From positions 1 through 35,922 of the forward strand of contig JAJEQY010000030.1 in assembly GCA_020687605.1 (NCBI GenBank): a stretch of DNA of 35,922 nucleotides. Reading direction: 5' to 3'. How positions within the stretch are numbered: the stretch's first letter is position 1; each line of letters starts with the position of its first letter. The position numbers were made by a program, and so were the translations under genes. Below the pieces are notes generated by a model, which worked only from the letters and a program-made list of their open reading frames with translations, did no database searches and was not told the DNA's origin. Positions 7,829 to 14,938 of the stretch are shown piece after piece. Source of the DNA: Intestinimonas aquisgranensis (GTDB lineage Bacteria > Bacillota > Clostridia > Oscillospirales > Oscillospiraceae).

Positions 7829-9133
7829 ATGGCATTTGTTGAGGGTGAGGTTGTTGAACTGAAAGCAGAGGTCGTGGGAGATATCTGCAAAGAAGTCATT
7901 GCCTTTGCCAACACCAAAGGCGGCACGCTGTATATTGGCGTCAGCGACGATGGAAGTGTCGTGGGGGTCAAAAACGCCGATCAAGTCATGCTGCAGATGA
8001 ACAATATGATTCGAGATTCCATCAAGCCCGATGTGACCATGTTTGTAGGCTATGAAACCCAGCATATCGGCGACAAGGATATCATCGCCGTGACCATTCA
8101 AAAAGGGACCGACCGGCCCTATTATCTGGGCAGTAAAGGGCTGAAACCCAGCGGGGTCTATATCAGAAACGGCACTTCTTCTGACCCGGCTACGGATACT
8201 GCGATCCGAAGAATGATCAAGGAGACCGATGGCGACAGTTTTGAATCTATGCGTTCCCTGGAACAGAACCTCAGCTTTGAAGCGGCAAAGAAGCAATTTG
8301 AAAAGCAGAATATCCCATTTGACTCTGCGAAAATGCAGACCCTTGGGATGATTTCCGCAGATGGGATCTACTCCAATGTGGCGCTCCTCCTGTCCGATCA
8401 GTGTCCCAGCACCATCAAGGCGGCGACCTTCTCAGGGGAAGATAAAGGAAACTTTCAGGACAGAAGAGAATTTGACGGTTCGCTGTTTCGGCAAATGGAG
8501 GAACTGTACAGTTATCTGGATCTGCGCAACCAGACAAAAGCAACATTTGATGGTCTATACCGAATCGACACACGGGATTATCCGGAAGATGCGCTGCGGG
8601 AAGCGCTGCTGAACTCGCTGGTCCATAGAGACTATTCCTTCCGTGCAAGCACCCTGGTCAGTGTATATGCCGACAGAATCGAATTTGTCTCTGTGGGTGG
8701 ACTGCCCTCCGGCATTGCACTGGACGACATTATGCTGGGACTCTCGGTTTGCCGAAACCCCAAGCTGGCAGCTATATTTTATCGTCTGCAGCTGATTGAG
8801 GCATACGGCACGGGTATGCCTAAAATCATGAGAGCCTACACAGAGTCGGAGTTAAAGCCCAAAATTGAAGTATCGAGCAACGCATTCAAAATCACGCTGC
8901 CAAACAGGAACGCCGGCGCAAATCATACAGAGACATTGGTTGGCACGGTCAAAGGCGACGAGAAACGGATTCTGGATTTCATTGGTTCCCATGGCCATAT
9001 CGTGCGCAGTGATGTGGACCAGCTGCTGGAGGTAAGCCAGGCCACAGCCAACCGGATTCTGAAACGCATGGTCGCCGAGGGCCTGATTTATCAGGATGGA
9101 AACGGCAGGAAAACAAAGTATAGACGGAAGTAA
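7829..9133 (+). CDS. AlbA_2 (Schlafen-like) domain / ATPase / wHTH regulator, 434 residues
   Basis: Domains in order: an N-terminal AlbA_2 (divergent AAA_4) domain at about residues 8-125 with the AFANTKGGTLYIGV core; a RecG-like HATPase_4 region at about 180-350 with EALLNSLVHRDYS near residue 260 and YGTGMPKI near 330; and a C-terminal winged helix at about 375-430. This is the COG2865 type of predicted transcriptional regulator with ATP-binding fold, commonly found beside defence and conflict genes. AAGGAGG lies 8 bases before ATG 7829. The gene ends 25 bases before the TOTE helicase and shares its promoter, so it probably controls or assists that protein. It is the normal length for the family. 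Confidence 0.8.
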   Translation: MAFVEGEVVELKAEVVGDICKEVIAFANTKGGTLYIGVSDDGSVVGVKNADQVMLQMNNMIRDSIKPDVTMFVGYETQHIGDKDIIAVTIQKGTDRPYYLGSKGLKPSGVYIRNGTSSDPATDTAIRRMIKETDGDSFESMRSLEQNLSFEAAKKQFEKQNIPFDSAKMQTLGMISADGIYSNVALLLSDQCPSTIKAATFSGEDKGNFQDRREFDGSLFRQMEELYSYLDLRNQTKATFDGLYRIDTRDYPEDALREALLNSLVHRDYSFRASTLVSVYADRIEFVSVGGLPSGIALDDIMLGLSVCRNPKLAAIFYRLQLIEAYGTGMPKIMRAYTESELKPKIEVSSNAFKITLPNRNAGANHTETLVGTVKGDEKRILDFIGSHGHIVRSDVDQLLEVSQATANRILKRMVAEGLIYQDGNGRKTKYRRK

Positions 9134-9158
9134 CTGCTGGTGTGGAGGGCGACCGTGT

Positions 9159-12089
9159 ATGAATCGAAAAGCGATCATCAATGGTCGGGAATATGCGCTT
9201 CTTGAAATCGTCCCGTCTCTGGATGGAGGGCAGGCGTTGCTCCTTTGTGAAGATGAAAACGGCAAAAGGGCAGCATGCTCTGAGTCGTTATGGCGCAGCT
9301 GTGCTCTAAAGGATGTACAGTCTGCTCCGGTTCACGCACACAGCTCCTCACAGGAGAAAATCGAGTATTTCCTCTCTGTTTTCAAAGGGCGGGAAGATGT
9401 ATATGCACACCGGTATCACAGCACGACCACCGGGAAAACCGGTTACACCCCTGTCTGCAAAAATGAATGGGTGCATGGCCTGTGCGATAAAAAGAAATAC
9501 AGGTGCGCAGAGTGTCCCGACCGTGAGTTTCGACCGCTTACAGCCGATGTGGTCAAGGCGCATTTGATTGGCCGTGATGCTTTGTGCAGAGATGTGGCGG
9601 CGATCTATCCAATGCTGGAGGACAACAAGACCTGGCTGTTGGCTGCGGATTTTGATGAAGAAAACTGGAAGCTTGATGTGACGGCATTTTGTAAATCCTG
9701 CAAAGAAACGGGACTTGTACCGGCAGTGGAACGCTCCCGCTCCGGAAATGGCGCTCATGTCTGGTTTTTCTTTTCGGAACCTGTTTCTGCCGCCGATGCC
9801 AGGCGCTTGGGGACCGGTTTGCTGACCCGAACCATGTCGTGCAGACATGAGCTATCCTTTTCATCCTATGACCGGTTGTTCCCGTCTCAGGATATTGTGC
9901 CGAAGGGCGGTTTTGGGAATTTGATTGCCCTGCCATTTCAAGGACAGGCGCAGAAAGACGGAAATTCACTGTTTGTGGATGATCGCTTTGAGCCTTATCC
10001 CGATCAGTGGGCGTTTCTATCCTCCCTGCCAAAAATCACACCGGAACAGTTAGAAGAAGCCTTAAGGAAGCTATGTCATCATGGCGACATGGGAGAATTG
10101 GCAGATGCCGAGGAGAAGCAACTGCCCTGGAAACGCAAGCGGACCCAGACAAAACTGACGCGCAGAGATTTTCCGCTACAGGTAAGCCTGCATAGTTCCA
10201 ATCTGATCTACATTGAGAAAAAAGACTTCTCTCAAGGGGCATTGAATACGCTCAAGAGACTTGCGGCGTTTCCGAATCCGGAATTTCGCTCCAAGCAAGC
10301 CATGCGCATTTCCGTTTATGGCGTTCCTCGTGTTCTGGACTGCGGCTATGAAGATGAGGAATACATCGGCCTTCCCCGTGGTTGCATGGATGAGATTCTG
10401 GGGTTATTTGATCAATGTGAAGTCCCTGTCATTCTGGAAGATCACAGATCACTGGGACGTTCCATTGATGTGGAATTCAATGGGGTGCTGCGCCCAGAAC
10501 AGGAACCTGCCGCACGAGCGCTGCTGGATGCAGACGTGGGCGTTCTGTCCGCAACGACTGCGTTTGGGAAAACCGTGATTGGCGCCTATCTGATTGGACA
10601 GCGCAAAGTCAATACTCTGGTATTGGTGCAGTCCAGCGCATTGCTGGAACAGTGGAAATCCTCGCTGGAACAATTTCTGAATGTTCATGAGGTTCTGCCG
10701 GAACTTCCAAAAAAGCGCGGCAGGAAGAAAAAACAGTACCTCATTGGCCAAATCGGCAGCGGAAAGAATTCCCGCAGTAGGATTGTCGATATTGCCACCA
10801 TGCAGTCCTTGCTCGAGGGAGAAGAAAAGACGGTAAAGCCCTTTGTGGCAGAGTACGGAATGGTCATTGTAGATGAGTGCCACCATGTGGCCGCATTCAC
10901 CTTCGAAACCGTGCTGAAAGCAGTTGAGGCCAAATATGTTTACGGTTTGTCTGCTACTCCTGTCCGCAAGGACGGTCATCATCCCATCATCTTTATGCAG
11001 TGCGGCCCTGTCCGGTATTTGGTGGACGCAAAAAGCCAGGCGGAGAAGCGAAGCTTCTCCCACATCGTAATCCCCAGATTTACACGCATGAGACTGCCGA
11101 ATGCTAATGGGATTCAGGATATGTACACCGGAGTGATCGAAAATCATAACAGAAACGAACTATTGGTGTCAGACACTTTGAAGTTGGTTCAGGAGGGGCG
11201 CACACCGATTCTTCTGACGGAGCGGAAGGATCACGCTGTATTGCTTGCCAATCAGCTGTCGGATCAGGTGAAACACATTTTCCTGCTCATTGGAAGTGAC
11301 AAGCAAAAGGATAAGCGTGAAAAGCTGGTAGCATTGCAGAATGTGCCTGACGATGAGGATATGGTGGTCGTTGCAACAGGCAAGTATATCGGAGAGGGCT
11401 TTGACTCCCCGCGGCTGGACACCTTGCTCCTTGCGATGCCCATATCGTGGAAAGGTACATTGGCGCAGTATGCCGGACGACTTCATCGAAATTATAAGGG
11501 AAAGCAGGAAGTTCGCATCTATGATTATGTGGACATCCATGTTCCCACCCTGGAGCGGATGTATCATAAACGCCTGAAGGGCTATGCGGAACTGGGATAT
11601 CAGGTCAAATTTGGCGCTGCGGATCAGGTTGTCAGCGTGATTTATGACGGATACTCATCTATGCTTCCCTTTGAGCAGGACTTGGATGATGCCGCCCGCA
11701 GCGTGGTTATCGTCAGTCCTTATCTGCAAAAAGGCAGAATCGTGAAACTTCTTCCCTCTTTGCAGAAGGCGATCGCTTCCGGTGTCAAAATTGAGATCCA
11801 TACCAGAACGGCAGATAGCAGAGAACTCTCAAATCAAGAGAGTGTGTATGAAGCGATCGAGATGATGGAGCAGACGGGTATTGTGGTCCATACGCACAAA
11901 GAACTGAATCAGCGGTATGCCGTTGTTGATGAAAGTATTGTGTGGTATGGCGGCGTGGATTTTCTTGCTTTTGGCAGAAAAGATACGGATGTACTTCGGT
12001 TCAAAAACCCGGATATTGCAGGTGAATTCCTGTCCCTTTCCGGTCACGCAGAAGGCGAACAGCTTGTCATGGAAGATGTTTCTATGTAG
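9159..12089 (+). CDS. TOTE-type primase-helicase-PLD protein, 976 residues
   Basis: I chose ATG 9159 (GGAGGG 9 bases upstream) over an earlier ATG inside the previous gene. Residues 65-300 carry an archaeo-eukaryotic primase domain: a Cys cluster (C100, C109, C116, C119), the metal-binding AADFDEE motif (D164, D166) and a SGNGAH motif ending at H200. Residues 445-800 are an SF2 helicase: Walker A TTAFGKT at 466-472, DECH at 572-575, SAT at 598-600 and QYAGRLHR for motif VI. The C-terminal 160 residues resemble a phospholipase D-like domain with degenerate HKD residues (RYAVVD, WYGGVDFLAFG). This is the architecture described for TOTE conflict systems, thought to attack or re-copy invading nucleic acid. 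All the catalytic motifs named look intact, except that the PLD motif lacks its usual His. Confidence 0.85.
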   Translation: MNRKAIINGREYALLEIVPSLDGGQALLLCEDENGKRAACSESLWRSCALKDVQSAPVHAHSSSQEKIEYFLSVFKGREDVYAHRYHSTTTGKTGYTPVCKNEWVHGLCDKKKYRCAECPDREFRPLTADVVKAHLIGRDALCRDVAAIYPMLEDNKTWLLAADFDEENWKLDVTAFCKSCKETGLVPAVERSRSGNGAHVWFFFSEPVSAADARRLGTGLLTRTMSCRHELSFSSYDRLFPSQDIVPKGGFGNLIALPFQGQAQKDGNSLFVDDRFEPYPDQWAFLSSLPKITPEQLEEALRKLCHHGDMGELADAEEKQLPWKRKRTQTKLTRRDFPLQVSLHSSNLIYIEKKDFSQGALNTLKRLAAFPNPEFRSKQAMRISVYGVPRVLDCGYEDEEYIGLPRGCMDEILGLFDQCEVPVILEDHRSLGRSIDVEFNGVLRPEQEPAARALLDADVGVLSATTAFGKTVIGAYLIGQRKVNTLVLVQSSALLEQWKSSLEQFLNVHEVLPELPKKRGRKKKQYLIGQIGSGKNSRSRIVDIATMQSLLEGEEKTVKPFVAEYGMVIVDECHHVAAFTFETVLKAVEAKYVYGLSATPVRKDGHHPIIFMQCGPVRYLVDAKSQAEKRSFSHIVIPRFTRMRLPNANGIQDMYTGVIENHNRNELLVSDTLKLVQEGRTPILLTERKDHAVLLANQLSDQVKHIFLLIGSDKQKDKREKLVALQNVPDDEDMVVVATGKYIGEGFDSPRLDTLLLAMPISWKGTLAQYAGRLHRNYKGKQEVRIYDYVDIHVPTLERMYHKRLKGYAELGYQVKFGAADQVVSVIYDGYSSMLPFEQDLDDAARSVVIVSPYLQKGRIVKLLPSLQKAIASGVKIEIHTRTADSRELSNQESVYEAIEMMEQTGIVVHTHKELNQRYAVVDESIVWYGGVDFLAFGRKDTDVLRFKNPDIAGEFLSLSGHAEGEQLVMEDVSM

Positions 12090-12201
12090 AGGCAGCCATT
12101 GGCGGGCCAGTGTGTACGCTTGCAGTCGAGAGATGGGATTAAGACCAGTGCTTTGAAAACGATCCACCCAACATCTAACCAAGGCATCGAAAATCTGTGC
12201 A

Positions 12202-12244
12202 GCAGGCATATCAATTTTTAACACGCTATAAACAAAGAAATAGG
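12202..12244 (+). repeat. att-like site c1
   Basis: GCAGGCATATCAATTTTTAA, CACGCTATAAACAAAGAAATAGGC. It matches a1 (281) closely, including the AAAGAAATAGGC tail. It begins module C and closes the TOTE cassette. The 112 bases between the TOTE stop and this site contain nothing I can identify. Confidence 0.5.
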
Positions 12245-12699
12245 CAGTCTATGATCAATGAGCAATTAGCTCAAATATAAATATGATATAGCAAACCAAT
12301 AAACTTCTCCGATAAATTTATTTTTAAGACACTGAAATTGAAATTAAAGCACAAAATAAGGTTTTTGTTCTAATTTTCAATCAACCGCTCTGTTTATTGC
12401 AACAATTATGCAAAATCAAATGTGGTCACTTGACAGCAGGATGGTCATTGGGTCGTAAAAAATTATAACTTTTATCAGGCTGTTGTGCGCAGTATTTTGG
12501 TTTTATGGGACTTTTGATAATCTTTTTGGAATGTGTTCGCTTCTCTTGCGCAAAAATCCCAAACGCTTGAACCAAATTTTTTATGGTGATTTGTAGTGCT
12601 TTCCGGCACTTTCTGATCGGTATCAGATATTTTTTGGCGCTCTTAAATCCGCTGTTTCCACGTGTTCCGGTCCTGACTGTGGTCAAATATGGGGTCAAA

Positions 12700-12757
12700 A
12701 ACGCTTCCTGACCAGGGGCGGCAGGTGTCTGCCAGCCCCGTCCGGGAAGCGTTTTTT
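12700..12757 (+). terminator. Terminator hairpin in module C
   Basis: The long imperfect stem pairs AACGCTTCC and GGGGCGGCAG with CTGCCAGCCCC and GGGAAGCGTT, and six T residues follow. The A-run before the left arm would also let it end the minus-strand small gene that stops at 12769, so it may work in both directions. Confidence 0.75.
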
Positions 12758-12768
12758 CGTGAGAGAAG

Positions 12769-13017
12769 TTACTCGATTTCCAGCAGTTGCTGGGTTGCAT
12801 CCATAGCCGCTCGCTTATCCCGAATCTGTGGATCGTCATACGACTTCCTGCGGCACATCCAGCAGGAGCAGTGGATCTTCCCCTTGGACAGCCGTCCGGC
12901 GGCACCGTGTTCCCACGCAAGGACGTACTCTTCTCCTCCAAGCTGGCGGAGGATCGTTTCCTTGCGGTGGATCGTACGCATGCGCTGTTTGCGATAGTAA
13001 CTGCGGTCTCTGTTCAA
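12769..13017 (-). CDS. Small cysteine-containing basic protein, 82 residues
   Basis: TTG at 13017 is the start (MNRDRSYYRKQRMRTIHRK), with AAGGAG 9 bases upstream. The N-terminus is strongly basic. The middle has the conserved-looking block GRLSKGKIHCSCWMCRRKSYDDP, in which C-x-C-x2-C could hold metal, followed by a helical tail. I know closely similar small proteins from gut Clostridia, usually unnamed; the GKxHCSCxMCxxK block is their signature. Function unknown; nucleic-acid binding is plausible from the basic charge and the Cys knuckle. It is followed directly by the terminator at 12757-12700 and preceded by a structured leader that can cover the ribosome site. Confidence 0.7.
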   Translation of the reverse strand: MNRDRSYYRKQRMRTIHRKETILRQLGGEEYVLAWEHGAAGRLSKGKIHCSCWMCRRKSYDDPQIRDKRAAMDATQQLLEIE

Positions 13018-13026
13018 TTGTGCTCA

Positions 13027-13089
13027 CTCCTTGACAGTTCGGGCCGCCTGCAAGAGTCGTCAAGGAAACATGCTCTCTTACAGGCAGCC
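13027..13089 (-). promoter_or_regulatory. Structured leader with ribosome-site-sequestering stem
   Basis: On the minus strand GGCTGCCTGTAAGAG (13089-13075) pairs with CTCTTGCAGGCGGCC (13056-13042), 15 positions with wobble or mismatch at two or three. The loop of that stem contains CCTTGAC (13065-13059), which pairs perfectly with GTCAAGG (13035-13029). The latter overlaps the AAGGAG ribosome site of the small gene. The crossing pairs mean either a pseudoknot or two alternative states, one of which hides the ribosome site. Confidence 0.5.
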
Positions 13090-13193
13090 TATCTGCCAAG
13101 AAGAAAAACGGTGATAGCCCATCATTTCAATCCTTTCTGTTGTTTGGGATATTGTACCTCTGCCGGGGGTGTTAAGCAAGTCTTTTCTCAGCG

Positions 13194-13233
13194 GTAGGCG
13201 TATCAGTTTTTCACATACCTATTCAAAGAATAA
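13194..13233 (+). repeat. att-like site c2
   Basis: TAGGCGTATCAGTTTTTCAC, ATACCTATTCAAAGAATAAG, with the TATTGTACCTCTGC lead-in 45 bases before it. It is the left border of the esterase and DruA/FtsK block. Confidence 0.5.
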
Positions 13234-13250
13234 GGGCTGAGGACCATCCA

Positions 13251-13925
13251 CTATCTGCTCAACAGCCACTGAATGCCCGCAATGGTCCGTTCGATCCCCT
13301 GGACGAAGTGGTTTCCGGGATTCATCTGGAACACCGTGTCGATGCCCTTGCTCCGGTAAAAAGCCTGGATCTCCTCTGTATTTTCCTGAACTGTTTTCAG
13401 AACCGGATTGCGGGTCTTAGCCTCCTTGTCACCCAGAGAGAAGTAGATGCGCTCCGGTCGGCGCTTCGGCTCGTGGGAGAAAATGTACTCCTTGAAACCA
13501 GGAAACCACAGAGAACCGGACATGCACCCTACCCTGGAGAACACATCCGTCCGATAGATGGCGTACAGAGCGAATAGCCCGGCCAGCGAGTACCCAGCGA
13601 TCCCCCGCCATGCCGGAGGACTGGCCAAGTCTTTTTCTGCCCTGGGTATGATCTCCTCCACCAGTAGACGCAGGTAATCATCCGCCCCGCCGGTAAAGGG
13701 CTCCCCGTTCTTGAACGCCGCCGGGCTGTTCCACGGGGCCATGTCGTGGTTCCAGTCCAGATTGCTGATGGTCACCAAGGAAAAGGTGGGACAGCCAACC
13801 GCCTGTGCAGTCTCATATACCTTCTGCCCCTCATTAGAGTAAGTATTCAGGTAAATCACCGGGGCACCAGGAAAAGTAGCGGGAAAGACGGATGCGGTTT
13901 TCTTTTCCATGGTAGGGGCAATCAT
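13251..13925 (-). CDS. Alpha/beta-hydrolase esterase (putative esterase family), 224 residues
   Basis: The nucleophile elbow GYSLAG (S113), an aspartate in YFSLGDKEA (D167) and a histidine in NPGNHFVQG (H206) form a complete catalytic triad. They are spaced as in the esterase D/IroE-like putative esterase family. No signal peptide, so cytoplasmic. Substrate unknown; small acyl esters or siderophore esters are handled by relatives. I chose ATG 13925 (AGGTG about 9 bases upstream); a longer start at 13961 has no ribosome site. It is a lone minus-strand gene between an att-like site and the divergent regulator-defence operon, and does not obviously belong to either. Confidence 0.8.
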   Translation of the reverse strand: MIAPTMEKKTASVFPATFPGAPVIYLNTYSNEGQKVYETAQAVGCPTFSLVTISNLDWNHDMAPWNSPAAFKNGEPFTGGADDYLRLLVEEIIPRAEKDLASPPAWRGIAGYSLAGLFALYAIYRTDVFSRVGCMSGSLWFPGFKEYIFSHEPKRRPERIYFSLGDKEAKTRNPVLKTVQENTEEIQAFYRSKGIDTVFQMNPGNHFVQGIERTIAGIQWLLSR

Positions 13926-14096
13926 TTTGCGACACCTGCTCTCTGTGAAAATCCTCACCATTTACTTTAATTTTATTATACTGGAACAAATTCAGTTTCA
14001 CAACGATAGTAAACTTACATATTTTCTACATATGATGGGTCGCGCCACATAACACGAAGGATCCGGGGCACGACAGGCTAAAAGTGTAGATTTATG

Positions 14097-14125
14097 TTGA
14101 TAATATTCGCCAAATCGTGTATTAT
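14097..14125 (+). promoter_or_regulatory. Sigma-A promoter for the regulator/defence operon
   Basis: TTGATA at 14097-14102, 17-base spacer, TATTAT at 14120-14125. The first ribosome site (AGGAGGG, 14159) lies about 30 bases after the predicted start. Confidence 0.7.
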
Positions 14126-14170
14126 CAGAATTAAGAGGAATTTGCAGTACTGTCGATTAGGAGGGCCCAG

Positions 14171-14416
14171 ATGGATTACATGACCATTTCTGATGCGGCT
14201 GCAAAATGGGGGATTAGTTCCCGCCGGGTTCAGATTCTGTGTGCCTCTGGCCGTATCTCCGGAGCAGAGCGCCTTGGACGAAGCTGGGCGATTCCAAAAG
14301 ATGCTCAAAAGCCTGATGACGCCAGGATCAAAAGCGGGAAATATATCGGTTTTTCCGAGAAGTATCGAAAGAAAAAAGAATGTTCTGCCGAAAGTCCTGA
14401 AGCTTCTGACCATTGA
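14171..14416 (+). CDS. Helix-turn-helix DNA-binding protein (MerR/excisionase-like), 81 residues
   Basis: The N-terminal 45 residues form a MerR/excisionase-type winged helix. MTISDAAAKWGISSRRVQIL is the HTH, followed by a wing GRISGAERLGRSWAIPKDA. The C-terminal 30 residues are basic and may be disordered (KYRKKKECSAE). AGGAGGG lies 5-6 bases before ATG. It is the first gene after the promoter at 14097 and reads toward the DruA/FtsK operon. It is a likely regulator of it, comparable to small HTH proteins that head other defence operons; it could also be an excision factor of a lost element. Confidence 0.75.
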   Translation: MDYMTISDAAAKWGISSRRVQILCASGRISGAERLGRSWAIPKDAQKPDDARIKSGKYIGFSEKYRKKKECSAESPEASDH

Positions 14417-14427
14417 AGGAGGCCGTT

Positions 14428-14460
14428 ATGCAGATATTAGATAATGGCTTTATGTTCTGA
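14428..14460 (+). other. Orphan 10-codon reading with strong ribosome site
   Basis: AAGGAGG at 14416-14422 precedes ATG 14428 and the reading MQILDNGFMF stops at TGA. The ribosome site is as good as any in the window, yet only ten codons follow. It may be a leader peptide, or the 5' stub of a gene whose body was deleted. The following 228 bases contain no gene. Confidence 0.35.
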
Positions 14461-14521
14461 GCAGTACGGATAAGAATATCAACAATCGAAGAGACAATTA
14501 AACTTCTAATTAAGACTTCGG

Positions 14522-14561
14522 CAAAATATTTTGGCGAAAGCAAAAAAATATAGACGAAAGC
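14522..14561 (+). promoter_or_regulatory. AT-rich palindrome and short repeats before the Xre gene
   Basis: The perfect palindrome CAAAATATTTTG (14522-14533) is followed by two CGAAAGC repeats at 14535 and 14555 and a second AAAATATT at about 14576. This sits about 150 bases before an Xre-type regulator and may be its operator or a second promoter region. No consensus promoter was found with certainty. Confidence 0.35.
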
Positions 14562-14688
14562 GTAATTTTGCGATAAAATATTCTCGTTTTCAGCCCGAGG
14601 CATCAATTTTCGGGCGATTAGGGGCGCTGGCCAATAATCTCCCAAATTGTATCTGCTATCGATTTCGTAAATGACAAGGGGTAGTGTA

Positions 14689-14916
14689 ATGGAAACCAAT
14701 ATCGGTAAAAAAGGACGTTTCAGCTACAATAAGTTGTTCAAACTGCTGATTGATAAGGGAATCAAGAAAAAAAGCCTCTGCGAACTGGCTGAAATCAGCG
14801 CAACCTCTCTTGCAAAGCTCGGTCACGGCGGAAACACCAATACCGAGATCCTTTGCAAAATCTGTTGCGCCCTCGACTGTGATGTAGGAGACATCATGGA
14901 GTTGGTGAGAGAATAA
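14689..14916 (+). CDS. Xre-family HTH regulator, 75 residues
   Basis: The protein is a Cro/C1-type HTH domain: YNKLFKLLIDKGIKKKSLCE for helices 1-2, then the recognition helix in AEISATSLAKL, ending CDVGDIMELV. That ending is the hallmark of the YozG/Xre small-regulator group. I chose ATG 14689 because AAGGGG lies 7 bases upstream; an in-frame ATG at 14671 lacks a ribosome site. It ends 22 bases before the DruA-ATPase gene, so it is the immediate upstream member of the defence operon. Regulators of this kind keep many restriction systems in check. Confidence 0.85.
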   Translation: METNIGKKGRFSYNKLFKLLIDKGIKKKSLCELAEISATSLAKLGHGGNTNTEILCKICCALDCDVGDIMELVRE

Positions 14917-14938
14917 TCGGAGAGAGAGGTTTTCATTC

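Larger units (their letters stand above)
12202..13233 (+). repeat. Repeat module C (diverged, carries a small gene)
   Basis: It has the same plan as modules A and B: att-like site, AT-rich tract, an ACTGTGGTCAAATATGGGGTC block, a terminator hairpin, a GGATATTGTACCTCTGC lead-in and an att-like site. It is more diverged and longer because a small minus-strand gene (12769-13017) and its leader lie between hairpin and second site. The minus reading next to the hairpin is EAFLTPYLTTVRTGTRGN. This resembles integrase C-terminal tails and parallels the LTTCKTT reading of A and B. Confidence 0.5.

Noticed and set aside
12426..12941. Minus-strand reading of 171 codons through module C
   Set aside because: It overlaps the terminator and the small Cys-rich gene in another frame and lacks a ribosome site; only a short tail resembles an integrase end.
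281..13233. CRISPR array made of the repeated GGCATATCA blocks
   Set aside because: Copies are hundreds to thousands of bases apart, imperfect and associated with hairpins, not short regular spacers; no cas gene is present.
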